Shown here: positions 52,912-61,321 of the stretch, in pieces
Numbering within the stretch: the stretch's first letter is position 1
Layout of the letters: every line of letters begins with the position of its first letter
Assembly: GCF_003058225.1 (NCBI RefSeq)
Contig: NZ_QBUG01000017.1
Location: 1-64,000, forward strand
Origin: Promicromonospora sp. AC04
GTDB lineage: Bacteria > Actinomycetota > Actinomycetes > Actinomycetales > Cellulomonadaceae
Length of the DNA stretch: 64,000 nucleotides
Reading direction: 5' to 3'
Program-made: the position numbers and the translations under genes
The notes under the pieces: model-generated
The model's database searches: none
Told to the model about the DNA's origin: nothing
What the model saw: the letters and a program-made list of their open reading frames with translations, nothing else

Positions 52912-54354
52912 TCACGGGGATTCCGTTGTACGGCGCGAGAGCTCCCAGAGTCGGTGCAGGAGTGCTTCGTCGAGCTGCGGGGCGGCGGGTTGGTCGCCGT
53001 CGTACGAACCCGCCGGCCCGTGGACTTCGGCGTGGAGCTGTTCCATGCGGTGGTCGAGCTGTTCGGCGGCGGCCGCTGCTTCGGTCAGGTCGGTCGCGAG
53101 ATGGCCGGGGACGGCGCCGTTGTACTTGTAGAAGATCTTGTGTTCGAGGCTGGCCCAGAAGTCCATCGCGACGGTGCGGATCTGGACTTCGACGGTCACG
53201 GGGACGGCGCCCGTGGACAGGAAGACGGGGATCTCGATGATCGCGTGCAGGCTCTTGTACCCGTTGGACTTGGGGTGAGCTATGTAGTCCTTGAGATCCA
53301 CGACGCGGACATCGTCCTGCGAGGTGAGGGCTTCGAGGATCCGGTAGGTGTCGGCGATGAAGCTGCAGGTGATGCGGACCCCGGCGATGTCGGTGATGTT
53401 CTCTCGGATGGAGGGCAGCGTGGGCGCGCACTGCTTGCGGGACACCTTCTCCAGGATGCTGTCGGGGGTCTTGATGCGCGAGGCGACGTGTTCGATGGGG
53501 TTGTAGCGGTGCAGGTGCCGGAACTCTTCGCGCAGGATGGTGACCTTGGTGAGGACTTCGTCGACGGCGAACTGGTACTCCATCATGAAGCGGGCGAAGT
53601 CCTCGCGCATCTGGCGTGCATAGACGAGCATGTCCGGATCGGGCAGTACCGGGGTTGGCGCGGCGTGCGCGGTCGCAGGCCGCACGGTTCCGGCCGGTGC
53701 CGGCTCCTCGGACGTGACGGGGGCCCGCCAGACGGCGACAACGGTGTCGATGATCTCGCTGGCGACGTCGTCCCATGACCCCGTCGCCATGGCGGGGTTC
53801 TCGGCCAGTGCACGTTCCCGGTCGACGGTGGTCTGGTTGATCAGGTGCCGGGTCATGGCGCCGCGTGCGTCCCGGACGTCGTCGGGCAGTGGAGGCAGAC
53901 AGCGGCTCATGCCCTCTCGTAGAGCTCGCAGCGTGGGGGCGGTGGTCAGGACGTCGTCCTCGTCGAGATCGTGCAGGGCCGGGTCGGCGGCGACCTGGGC
54001 CAGGAATCGCGCGTACCAGGACGGGCTCCCGAGGTTCGCCAGGTGCTCGGTGACCGACCGCACCGCGACCTGGACCCATTCACGCAAGTCGCCAGGGTTC
54101 GACACGGCGACGATCCGCCGGGAGCGGATCTGCTCGATCGCAACCGAATGCTTGTGCAAGATCGCGCGGACGAGGTCGGTCTTGGTGCCGAAGTGATAGC
54201 TGACAGCGGTGTTGTTGCGCTGCCCTGCGGCCTCGCTGATCTGCCGGTTCGACACCGCGTGCACGCCGCGCTCGGCGAACAGCCGCTCGGCCGTCGCCAC
54301 GAGCGCGTCGCGCGTGGCAGCGACCTGCTCCTCCCGTCGTCGCGTGGTGGCCAT
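52912..54354 (-). CDS. TetR regulator fused to small alarmone (ppGpp) synthetase
   Basis: 480 residues from the ATG at 54354, with GAGGTG six bases upstream (GTG or TTG starts up to 54405 are in frame). Counted from 54405, residues 28-74 are a TetR HTH (AVSNRQISEAAGQRNNTAVSYHFGTKTDL), followed by a helical TetR C-domain to about 228. A Pro/Ala linker (230-257) precedes a complete RelQ/YjbM-type synthetase at 260-470: RIKTPDSILEK (GTP/ATP site), DIAGVRI, DYIAHPKSNGYKSLH and VEVQIRTVAMDFWASLEH with the catalytic Glu. No hydrolase (HD) domain. The single open frame shows no frameshift. It would make (p)ppGpp and regulate transcription. It is divergent from an FAD monooxygenase gene. Confidence 0.85.
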   Translation of the reverse strand: MATTRRREEQVAATRDALVATAERLFAERGVHAVSNRQISEAAGQRNNTAVSYHFGTKTDLVRAILHKHSVAIEQIRSRRIVAVSNPGDLREWVQVAVRSVTEHLANLGSPSWYARFLAQVAADPALHDLDEDDVLTTAPTLRALREGMSRCLPPLPDDVRDARGAMTRHLINQTTVDRERALAENPAMATGSWDDVASEIIDTVVAVWRAPVTSEEPAPAGTVRPATAHAAPTPVLPDPDMLVYARQMREDFARFMMEYQFAVDEVLTKVTILREEFRHLHRYNPIEHVASRIKTPDSILEKVSRKQCAPTLPSIRENITDIAGVRITCSFIADTYRILEALTSQDDVRVVDLKDYIAHPKSNGYKSLHAIIEIPVFLSTGAVPVTVEVQIRTVAMDFWASLEHKIFYKYNGAVPGHLATDLTEAAAAAEQLDHRMEQLHAEVHGPAGSYDGDQPAAPQLDEALLHRLWELSRRTTESP

Positions 54355-54390
54355 TTCGGTCACCTCGCTCACCTCCTGGTCTCGACCGTC

Positions 54391-54428
54391 AGTCACGTGA
54401 CCCAAGACTACGCCAGTGAGTCACCTGA
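54391..54428. promoter_or_regulatory. repeated AGTCAC(G/C)TGA boxes between divergent genes
   Basis: AGTCACGTGA at 54391-54400 and AGTCACCTGA at 54419-54428, centred 28 bases apart, with GTCACGTGAC a perfect 10-base palindrome (54392-54401). They lie between the TetR-synthetase gene and the FAD monooxygenase and are candidate binding sites for the TetR domain. Confidence 0.5.
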
Positions 54429-54502
54429 TTGACGAGTGCGAAACGGCGGGCTAAATTATTTCAGGCAGCCGACTTACATTCGGCCATGTCGAGAGGAACC
54501 AC

Positions 54503-55789
54503 ATGTCACTCGCACCCAAGACCACCCGTCGCGTGCTCGTCGTCGGGCTCGGGATCGCTGGGATGTCCACCGCCATCCGGCTGCGGCAGTCCGGCTGGGA
54601 ACCCGTCATCGTGGAGCGCGCCCCGGCACGGCGTCCCGGCGGGCACTTCATCGCCCTGTTCGGCACCGGTCGTGCCGCCGCCCAGCGACTCGGGGTGCTA
54701 GACCTCATCGAGAACCGCACCAACACGGACTCGCACAGCTGGGAGGTCGACCGCAAGGGACACAAGCGCCCCGGCCTCGGCTCAGGATCGATCCCGGGCG
54801 CGGCTCCCTGGATCCTGCTGCGCGGCGATGTCGAGGACGGGCTCTACCAGGGTGTGCCCGAGGACCTGGAGATCCGGTACTCGACCCAGCCCGTCGCCTT
54901 GGACCAGGACACCGACGGTGTCGACGTCACCCTGCGCGACACCGCAGCCGACCACGAGTACACCGAGCGGTTCGACCTGGTGGTCGGCGCCGACGGCGTA
55001 CGGTCGGCCGTCCGCCGCCTCGCGTTCGGCCCCGACGCGAACTTCGTGCACCCGCTCGGCTACATGATCGCCACGGCCCTGCTCGACTCCCAGATCACCG
55101 GCATCGGCGAAAAGGACAGCCTGGTCCTGGCCGAGCCGGGGCGATCCCTGTGGACCTTTTCGTTCAAGAACCACGAACCGAGCCTGATGTTCTCGTACCG
55201 CACCACCGACCCCGCCGCCGAGCTCGCCCGGGGACCTGTCGAGTCCGTCCGGGCCGCATTCGGTCAGCCCGACCCGGGGCCCTTCCTCGGCGAAGCCCTC
55301 GAACGGTTCGCGGCGACCGATCACACGGTCTTCGACTCCGCACAGCAGGTCCGGATGCGGCAGTTCCACAACGGTCGGGTCGTCCTGGTGGGCGATTCCG
55401 CCTGGTGCATGACCCTCTACTCCGGGTACGGGGCCTCCTGCGGCCTGGCCGGCGGCGAGCTGCTCGGCACCTACCTGGACAAGTACCCCGACGACGTGCC
55501 CGCCGCGCTCGTCGCCTGGAACGAGCACATGCACCCGCACGTGTCCTACCAGCACCAGCTCGTCGGCAGGTCCCGCACGCTGTTCACCCCGCACGACCGG
55601 CGCGAGCAGGTCATGCGGACGGCGCTCATCCGTACCCTCAACATGCCCGGTGTCAGTGGCCTGGCGCGTCGGCGCATGCAGCACCACCCGACCCTGAGCA
55701 TCAAGGACCGCGACATCGCGATCCTGCCCGACCTCAGCAGCACGCGGGACCCTTCGGCCGGCCCAGATCGCGCACTGGTCGGCGCCTGA
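54503..55789 (+). CDS. FAD-dependent monooxygenase
   Basis: 428 residues. The N-terminal Rossmann motif is VLVVGLGIAGMSTAIRLRQSGWEPVIVERAP. The DG motif is VVGADGVRSAVRRLAFG, and the second FAD motif is GRVVLVGDSAWCMTLYSGYGASCGLAGGELLG. These mark a group A flavin monooxygenase (PHBH/TetX/Rox type) that hydroxylates a small aromatic or polyketide-like compound with NAD(P)H. It has AGAGGAAC upstream of the ATG at 54503. The gene is divergent from the TetR-alarmone synthetase gene, which may control it. Substrate unknown; TetX- or Rox-like drug modification is one possibility. Confidence 0.8.
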   Translation: MSLAPKTTRRVLVVGLGIAGMSTAIRLRQSGWEPVIVERAPARRPGGHFIALFGTGRAAAQRLGVLDLIENRTNTDSHSWEVDRKGHKRPGLGSGSIPGAAPWILLRGDVEDGLYQGVPEDLEIRYSTQPVALDQDTDGVDVTLRDTAADHEYTERFDLVVGADGVRSAVRRLAFGPDANFVHPLGYMIATALLDSQITGIGEKDSLVLAEPGRSLWTFSFKNHEPSLMFSYRTTDPAAELARGPVESVRAAFGQPDPGPFLGEALERFAATDHTVFDSAQQVRMRQFHNGRVVLVGDSAWCMTLYSGYGASCGLAGGELLGTYLDKYPDDVPAALVAWNEHMHPHVSYQHQLVGRSRTLFTPHDRREQVMRTALIRTLNMPGVSGLARRRMQHHPTLSIKDRDIAILPDLSSTRDPSAGPDRALVGA

Positions 55790-55850
55790 CGCGCAGCAGA
55801 GAGTGACACCTGTCGGCCGGGTGCTCGGGCGGTGAGCTCGGTCTCGACGG

Positions 55851-56570
55851 CTATGACAGGTGTGGCAGGCTCGGCGTCGCCGGGCCGTAGACCGCCGCCG
55901 GGGCGCCCGTCACGAGCGCCCAGTAGCGGTCCCCGTAGGACCAGTGCCACCACTCGGTGGGGTAGTTGACCAGGTCGGCCGAGCCGAGGGCGCGGGCGAG
56001 GATGCCGCGCAGCGCGCGTGCCCGTTCCGGGATGTCCGGCGCGTCGAAGTAGCAGCGGCCGCCGGACATCTCCGGCGTCGCGTCGATGGCGGTGCCCATG
56101 TCGAGCGGGCCGTCGAAGTCGGCCAGCGTGAGGTCGACCGCGGCGCCCGCCACGTGCGGTGCGACGGCGATCGGGGCGACGAAGCGGCTTGTCAGGACCT
56201 CGAGCTCGTACGGGTCGAGGCCGGGACGTTCGGCGGACACCTCGGCGGCGTACCTGTCGATGATGCTCTGCTGGTCGGCCGGGTGCCGGTGGCCCTCGAC
56301 CACCTCCAGCCGCAGTCCCTCCGGCAGCAGGTTCTGGGCCCTGCGCAGCCGCTGCGCGACCCCCGCACGGACCAGCGAACGCGCCGGACCGAACGTCTCG
56401 TCGAGCTCCACCAGCGGTTCACCGCAGTCCACCACCGGGATCTCCCCGACCCGGGGATCGGCCAGGAGGACGATCTCACCGTCGTCGTGGCCCGGACGAG
56501 GGATCGTCGCGACACGCGGCGCCCCGGAGCTCTGTTCCGACGGCGGGACGGTGTGCTGGCCGTGCGTCAT
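55851..56570 (-). CDS. D-alanyl-D-alanine dipeptidase, VanX-like (M15)
   Basis: 239 residues from the ATG at 56570, with AGGAGA just upstream. The zinc ligands are H139 in APHVAGAAVDLTL with D146 (H-x6-D), and H209 in PTEWWHWSYGD with catalytic E206 (E-x-x-H). A conserved EGHRHPADQQ precedes them. This is the VanX/DdpX pattern. It hydrolyses D-Ala-D-Ala (VanX) or removes a C-terminal D-Ala (VanY-like). No signal peptide is seen, so it should act in the cytoplasm, as VanX does. It is the last gene of the minus-strand operon, 86 bases after capA. Confidence 0.75.
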   Translation of the reverse strand: MTHGQHTVPPSEQSSGAPRVATIPRPGHDDGEIVLLADPRVGEIPVVDCGEPLVELDETFGPARSLVRAGVAQRLRRAQNLLPEGLRLEVVEGHRHPADQQSIIDRYAAEVSAERPGLDPYELEVLTSRFVAPIAVAPHVAGAAVDLTLADFDGPLDMGTAIDATPEMSGGRCYFDAPDIPERARALRGILARALGSADLVNYPTEWWHWSYGDRYWALVTGAPAAVYGPATPSLPHLS

Positions 56571-56656
56571 GGGTCTCCTGACAGCGATCGGTTCGGGTTG
56601 GGCGGGCGGGTGGACAGACCGGCGGCGCCGGACGCGCCGTCGTCCTGGGGTGCTTG

Positions 56657-57751
56657 CTACTCGTCGTTCAGGACCGGACCAAGGTGAGCGCACTCGCGGA
56701 GGCCGTCGAAGTTGTGCCGGGCCAGGTCTGCCTGCCACCCGGTGAGCACCTCCGGCTGGCCCGTGCTGGTCATCACCGTCGGGACGAACTCCGACTGGAC
56801 CACCTCGCGGCCGCGGACCGTGAGGCGGAGGACGCCGGCCCGGGCGCTGTACGGCTCGTGGAGGCCCTCGCTGTACCAGAGGAAGTTCCCCAGGCCGTAC
56901 GCGACGTAGGCGCCGTCCATGGTGCCCGCGCCCTGCAGGACGTGGGCGTGCGCGCCCACGATGACGTCCGCTCCGGCGGAGATCAGGCCGGCGGCGAAGT
57001 CGAGCTGGCGGCCGGTCGGGCACTGGTCGCCCTCCGCCCCCCAGTGGGGGAGGACCACGACGAGGTCGCTGTCGGCCCGGGCGGCACGCACCGCCGCGTA
57101 CGCACGCTCGGTGTCGAAGGCCATGGCCATACCGGACCGGTCCGGCGTGGCAGCCCACTCCTCGGCCAGGTCGTCGACCTGGCTGAACGCGAAGATGGCG
57201 ACGTCGACGCCCTGGACGGTGCGGTGCAGCGGGGTGAACGCCTCGTCGATGTCGTCGCCGGCGCCGACCGTGTCGAGCCCGCCGCTCGCCGTCTTCTCCA
57301 GGGTGTCGGCCAGCCCCACCCGGCCGTAGTCCATGGTGTGGTTGTTCGCCAGGCTGACCACGTCGATGCCGGCCTCCGTCATGGCGGGCACCGCCGCGTC
57401 CGGCGCGCGGAAGACGTAGTTCTTGACCTCCGCCGTGCCGCGCGAGGTGATCGGCGTCTCGAGGTTGACCAGCGTGAGGTCGCCGTCGGCGAGCTGGTCG
57501 GTGACCGGGCCGAACGTGCTGGCCGGATCGTCCAGCAGCTCGGCCACCCGGTCCTCGAAGTGCACGTCACCGGCGAACGTCAGGGTGATCTCGGGCGGGG
57601 CGGAGTCGGTCGCCTCGGTGCTGCTCGCCGACGGCGTGGCGCAGCCCGCAGTGGCCAGGAGCGCGGCCGCCGCGACGAGCGCGGTCGCCGCCCGCCGGGC
57701 GCGGGGCGCCCGGAAGGCTGCAGCGCCCGGGGCGGTCTGTCGTCGGCTCAT
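56657..57751 (-). CDS. CapA-family lipoprotein (PGA synthesis-like)
   Basis: 364 residues from the ATG at 57751, overlapping the acyltransferase stop (ATGA). Its signal peptide has the lipobox LLATAGC. It shows the CapA/PGA_cap metallophosphatase-like motifs: TLTFAGDVHFEDRV, LVNLETPIT, SLANNHTMDYG, VVVLPHWGAEGDQ and VIVGAHAHVLQG. The first metal site (D-x-H), the NNH and the H-x-H motif are all present. Family members act on poly-gamma-glutamate or cell-wall components; the substrate here is unknown. It sits in the same operon as a racemase and a VanX-like dipeptidase. Confidence 0.8.
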   Translation of the reverse strand: MSRRQTAPGAAAFRAPRARRAATALVAAAALLATAGCATPSASSTEATDSAPPEITLTFAGDVHFEDRVAELLDDPASTFGPVTDQLADGDLTLVNLETPITSRGTAEVKNYVFRAPDAAVPAMTEAGIDVVSLANNHTMDYGRVGLADTLEKTASGGLDTVGAGDDIDEAFTPLHRTVQGVDVAIFAFSQVDDLAEEWAATPDRSGMAMAFDTERAYAAVRAARADSDLVVVLPHWGAEGDQCPTGRQLDFAAGLISAGADVIVGAHAHVLQGAGTMDGAYVAYGLGNFLWYSEGLHEPYSARAGVLRLTVRGREVVQSEFVPTVMTSTGQPEVLTGWQADLARHNFDGLRECAHLGPVLNDE

Positions 57752-58788
57752 CGGTCCACCTCGGCGAGTACGGGAGATCGGTCCAGGTCGGGGCCCTTCC
57801 GGGCCGCGTGGCGGCGTCGGGTGCCGGGGAAGGCTCGCTGCACCAGGACCGTGGCTACAACACCGCAGCCGACGACGACCGCCACGATCACCAGCGGCTC
57901 GACCAGCGCGGCCGGGTACTGCACGGTGGGCCCCATATGCCCGAGCCGCGCCAGCAGGACCCTGTCGAAGAGCGCGACGACCGGGATCTGCAGGAGGTAG
58001 ATCGCGACGGCGGCCGTGCCCACCTGGGTGAGCCCGCGGGAGGGCCGCCGGCCGGCTCCGAGCCGTGCCGATCCGAGTCGTGCCAACAGGGTCAGGGCGA
58101 ACGGCAGCACCGCGAGCCCCGCGACCACGGTGCCGAGCCCGTCGGGGAAGCGCGGGACGCCCAGCACCGACGCACCCACCAGGGCGACGGCGCCCTGCGG
58201 CAGCAGGCTGCGCCAGGTGGTGGTCTCCGCCAGGCGGCCGATCTCCGGACCCAGCCGCATGCCGACCAGGAGGAAGACCAGGAACGTCGGCGCGGTCGTC
58301 AGCAGGGTCAGCCCGGCCAGGGCGACGATGACGACGCCGGTCGGGAGCCGGCGGGCCAGCTTCGCCACCACGGGGGCGAGCGCGAGCGACCAGAGCAGCG
58401 AGAGCTCGGGCGGGGGCAGCACCACGAGGGGCAGGATCTCGGCGACGTCCCGCGCCGGGATCCCGGTGAACCCGGGGTTGAACCGGCGGAGCCCGACGAG
58501 CGTCAGGCCCAGCCACACCACGTGCGCCGCGAGCAGGGGGAGGACCCACTCGGTCAGCAGCCGCCACCAGGACCGGCCGATCAGATGTCCGGCCTGCCGC
58601 TCGACCCCGCGTCCCAGGGCGGTGAGCAGCAGCGGCATCCCGACCACACCGAGGATCGCGCCGAGCACCCACCACAGGACCGGCAGGGGCGCCTGGACAG
58701 TCCACTCCACCTGCAGGTAGTGGCGCTCGACCACGTACGCGGTGACGGCTGCGACCACGCCCACGGCCGCGGCGTCGGGCTGCCTCAT
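57748..58788 (-). CDS. membrane acyltransferase-like protein (VanT N-domain-like)
   Basis: 346 residues from the ATG at 58788, overlapping the racemase stop by four bases (ATGA). About nine transmembrane helices are visible. LLWSLALAPVVAKLARRLPTGVVIVALAGLTLL and TAAVAIYLLQIPVVALFDRVLL resemble acyltransferase-3 proteins. The N-terminal membrane half of VanT (serine racemase of VanC-type resistance) belongs to this superfamily and precedes a racemase domain in one protein. Here it is a separate gene tightly coupled to a racemase, which suggests a split VanT. The relation is structural inference. A paralogue is encoded at 61318. Confidence 0.6.
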   Translation of the reverse strand: MRQPDAAAVGVVAAVTAYVVERHYLQVEWTVQAPLPVLWWVLGAILGVVGMPLLLTALGRGVERQAGHLIGRSWWRLLTEWVLPLLAAHVVWLGLTLVGLRRFNPGFTGIPARDVAEILPLVVLPPPELSLLWSLALAPVVAKLARRLPTGVVIVALAGLTLLTTAPTFLVFLLVGMRLGPEIGRLAETTTWRSLLPQGAVALVGASVLGVPRFPDGLGTVVAGLAVLPFALTLLARLGSARLGAGRRPSRGLTQVGTAAVAIYLLQIPVVALFDRVLLARLGHMGPTVQYPAALVEPLVIVAVVVGCGVVATVLVQRAFPGTRRRHAARKGPDLDRSPVLAEVDR

Positions 58789-59924
58789 CGGACGGGCTCG
58801 TAGCGGCGCTGCACCCTGGTCCCGATCCCGGTCAGGATGTGGTTCGGGTTGGTCTTCGCCCACCGGGCCCAGTCGTGCGCCGTCGGCTCGCCGTCCGTTC
58901 CCGGACCGAACATGACGGCGACGTCGCCTGGGCGCACGGGAAGGTCGCCGACGTCGAGCACCACCTGGTCCATGGCGACCCGGCCCGCTACCGGGCAGCG
59001 CACGCCATGGACCTGGAAGGCCGCCTCGCCGCTCGCCTGCCGCGGCAGGCCGTCGGCGAAGCCGAGCGGGACCAGCGCGAGGGTGGTCTCGCGGTCGGTG
59101 ACGTAGTCGTGGCCGTAGTTGACGCCCGTGCCTGCCGGGACGCGCTTGGTGAGGAGCACCTGGGCCTGCACGGTCATCGCCGGGCGCAGGTCGTGGCTCG
59201 CCCCCGGCACCGGCTCGATCCCGTACAGGCCGATGCCCACGCGCAGCAGGTCGAAGCGGGTGCGCGGCAGCCCGAGCGCCGCGGCCGAGTTGGCGAGGTG
59301 GACGATCTCCGGGTCGAGCCCGGCGTCGGCTGCCTGGCGGAGGCCCTCGTCGAAGGCGGTGAGCTGGTCCTGCAGCCCCTGGTCGCTCGGCTCCTCGGCG
59401 GTCGCCAGGTGGGACCAGAGGCCGCGCACGCGCAGCGCGCCCGCTCGGTGCAGCATGCTCGCGCGCTCGAAGAGCTGCGCCCACTCCGCGGCCGGTGCGC
59501 CCCCGCGCGACATGCCCGTGTCGAGCTTCAGGTGCACGTTCGCCACCACGAGCATGCTCCGCGCGGCCTCGGCGACGGCGTCCAGCGCTTCGACCGTGCC
59601 CACCGACACGTCGATCCCTTCGAGCAGCACCTTCTCGAAGGTCTCCGTCGGCGGGTAGAGCCAGATCAGGATCGGTGCGGTGATGCCGTCGGCCCGCAGG
59701 GCGAGCGCCTCGGGCGGGCTGGACACGCCCAGCCAGGTGGCACCGCCGGCCAGGGCGGCCCGGGCGGCCTGGGTCGCGCCGTGGCCGAAACCGTTGGCCT
59801 TCACCACCGCCATGACTCCGGTGCCCGCGCGGTCGGCGAAGACACGGGCGTTGTGGGCGATGGCGTCCAGATCGACGACCGCCTCCGCCATGGTGGCCAT
59901 CGGGCGGGACGTGGAAACAGGCAC
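58785..59924 (-). CDS. alanine racemase family (alanine or serine racemase)
   Basis: About 379 residues from the GTG at 59924, with AGGA ten bases upstream; other in-frame starts lie at 59954 (GTG) and 59900 (ATG). PLP enzyme with Lys42 in VVKANGFGHG (family consensus VVKADAYGHG), DTGMSRGG, HLANSAAAL, LYGIEP and the second catalytic Tyr in GVNYGHDYVT. Downstream genes are a VanT-like membrane protein, CapA and a VanX-like dipeptidase. It is divergent from a D-Ala-D-X ligase. It supplies D-Ala, or D-Ser if it is a VanT-like serine racemase; the sequence alone does not decide this. Confidence 0.8.
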   Translation of the reverse strand: MPVSTSRPMATMAEAVVDLDAIAHNARVFADRAGTGVMAVVKANGFGHGATQAARAALAGGATWLGVSSPPEALALRADGITAPILIWLYPPTETFEKVLLEGIDVSVGTVEALDAVAEAARSMLVVANVHLKLDTGMSRGGAPAAEWAQLFERASMLHRAGALRVRGLWSHLATAEEPSDQGLQDQLTAFDEGLRQAADAGLDPEIVHLANSAAALGLPRTRFDLLRVGIGLYGIEPVPGASHDLRPAMTVQAQVLLTKRVPAGTGVNYGHDYVTDRETTLALVPLGFADGLPRQASGEAAFQVHGVRCPVAGRVAMDQVVLDVGDLPVRPGDVAVMFGPGTDGEPTAHDWARWAKTNPNHILTGIGTRVQRRYEPVR

Positions 59925-59997
59925 GGACGAACAATTCCTGAGGCGCCTGCTCACTCTCCAGGCCGTTCGGTGCTCATGTCGCTCGCCGGGAGCTCTT

Positions 59998-60028
59998 GTC
60001 TACGGTGCATCGGGCGGTAGTCTACGGT
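59998..60028. promoter_or_regulatory. direct repeat in the divergent cell-wall promoter region
   Basis: GTCTACGGT occurs at 59998-60006 and again at 60020-60028, exactly 22 bases apart, two helical turns. OmpR/PhoB-type response regulators such as VanR bind direct repeats with such spacing. The 314-base region 59925-60238 is the only shared promoter for the racemase operon and the ligase gene. Confidence 0.45.
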
Positions 60029-60238
60029 CCGTCCAGCGGTGGCGGACCTCGCTTCCGCTGGTAGTGGCCCTCGTCACGGGCGACCGGCTGGACCGGTGAG
60101 CGCAGAACCGGACACCGGACGGCCTTCCGATCGAGCGGTGCCTTGCACCAGGATTTACTCCTGGAGTGCGGGCGCGCTCTGTCGCGCGCGACCGGTGTTT
60201 GGGAGTCGTCGCGACCGAACTTGGAGTGATACCTCGAT

Positions 60239-61321
60239 ATGCCCACCAGATCCCGGGTTGTAGTGCTCTTTGGCGGGCGCAACACCGAGCACGACGTCTC
60301 CTGCCGGTCCGCGGCGAGCGTGGTGCAGCATCTCGACCGCGGCCGCTACGAGGTGGTGCCGATCCGCATCACCAGCGAGGGGCACTGGGTGGTGGGCGCC
60401 GACACCGGACAGGACGTCGTCGACGACGTCGCCCTGCGGGCGATGACCCCGGAGCCGGCGGGTGCGCCCGGCACCATGCTGGAGAGCCTCGCGCGCGGCA
60501 TCGAGGCGGTGCGCGGCGCCGAGGTGGTCCTGCCGATCCTGCACGGGCCGTACGGTGAGGACGGGACGGTCCAGAGCGTGCTCGAGCTCGCGGGCGTGCC
60601 GTACATGGGCAGTGGCGTCCTGGCCAGCGCGACGAGCATGGACAAGGACTTCACCAAGCGGGTCCTGGGCGCGCGGGGCATCCCGGTCGCGCCGGGAGCG
60701 GTCCTGCGGACCCCCGCCGACGAGCTCGCCCAGCACGACCGGGACCGGCTCGGCCTGCCCGTCTTCGTCAAGCCGTCGCGCGGCGGCTCCAGCGTCGGGG
60801 TCACCCGCGTGGACGACTGGGCACAGCTCCCCGCGGCGCTGGAGCTCGCTCGCGAGAGCGACACCAAGACGCTGGTCGAGGCCGGCGTGCCCGGCCGGGA
60901 GGTCGACATCGGCGTGCTGGAGCTTCCGGACGGCCGCCTGCTGACCAGCCCGCCGCTGGAGATCAAGGTGGTCGAGGAGCACGGCTGGTTCGACTACGAG
61001 GCCAAGTACCAGTCGGGCATCACCGACTTCGTGGTGCCCGCCGAGCTCGACCCGGAGGTCGCCGAGCAGCTCGCGACCCTGGCGCTCGACGTGTTCCTGG
61101 AGCTGGGCTGCTCGGGCCTGCTCCGCGTCGACTTCTTCCTGCCCGAGGTGGACGGCGTCCTGGTCCCGACGGTCAACGAGGTCAACACGATCCCCGGCCT
61201 CACGTCCATGTCGCAGTTCCCGCGGATGTGGCAGGCCGCGGGCACCTCCTACCCGGAGCTGCTGGACATCCTCATCGAGACGGCGCGGGCCCGGGGCCCG
61301 GTGCCAGCGGTCCTGCGGTGA
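60239..61321 (+). CDS. D-Ala-D-X ligase (Ddl/VanC-like, ATP-grasp)
   Basis: 360 residues from the ATG at 60239, with GGAGTG ten bases upstream. It has GGRNTEHDVS (ligand-binding Glu), ILHGPYGEDG, FVKPSRGGSSVGV (Ser of the Glu-Ser-Tyr triad), an omega loop with WFDYEAKYQ, and metal sites RVDFF and NEVNTIPGLT. The omega-loop Lys-Tyr (Lys215/Tyr216 in DdlB) argues against D-Ala-D-Lac ligases, whose loop differs, and allows D-Ala-D-Ala or D-Ala-D-Ser. It is divergent from the racemase operon and overlaps a second acyltransferase gene by four bases. Whether it is the housekeeping Ddl is open. Confidence 0.8.
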   Translation: MPTRSRVVVLFGGRNTEHDVSCRSAASVVQHLDRGRYEVVPIRITSEGHWVVGADTGQDVVDDVALRAMTPEPAGAPGTMLESLARGIEAVRGAEVVLPILHGPYGEDGTVQSVLELAGVPYMGSGVLASATSMDKDFTKRVLGARGIPVAPGAVLRTPADELAQHDRDRLGLPVFVKPSRGGSSVGVTRVDDWAQLPAALELARESDTKTLVEAGVPGREVDIGVLELPDGRLLTSPPLEIKVVEEHGWFDYEAKYQSGITDFVVPAELDPEVAEQLATLALDVFLELGCSGLLRVDFFLPEVDGVLVPTVNEVNTIPGLTSMSQFPRMWQAAGTSYPELLDILIETARARGPVPAVLR

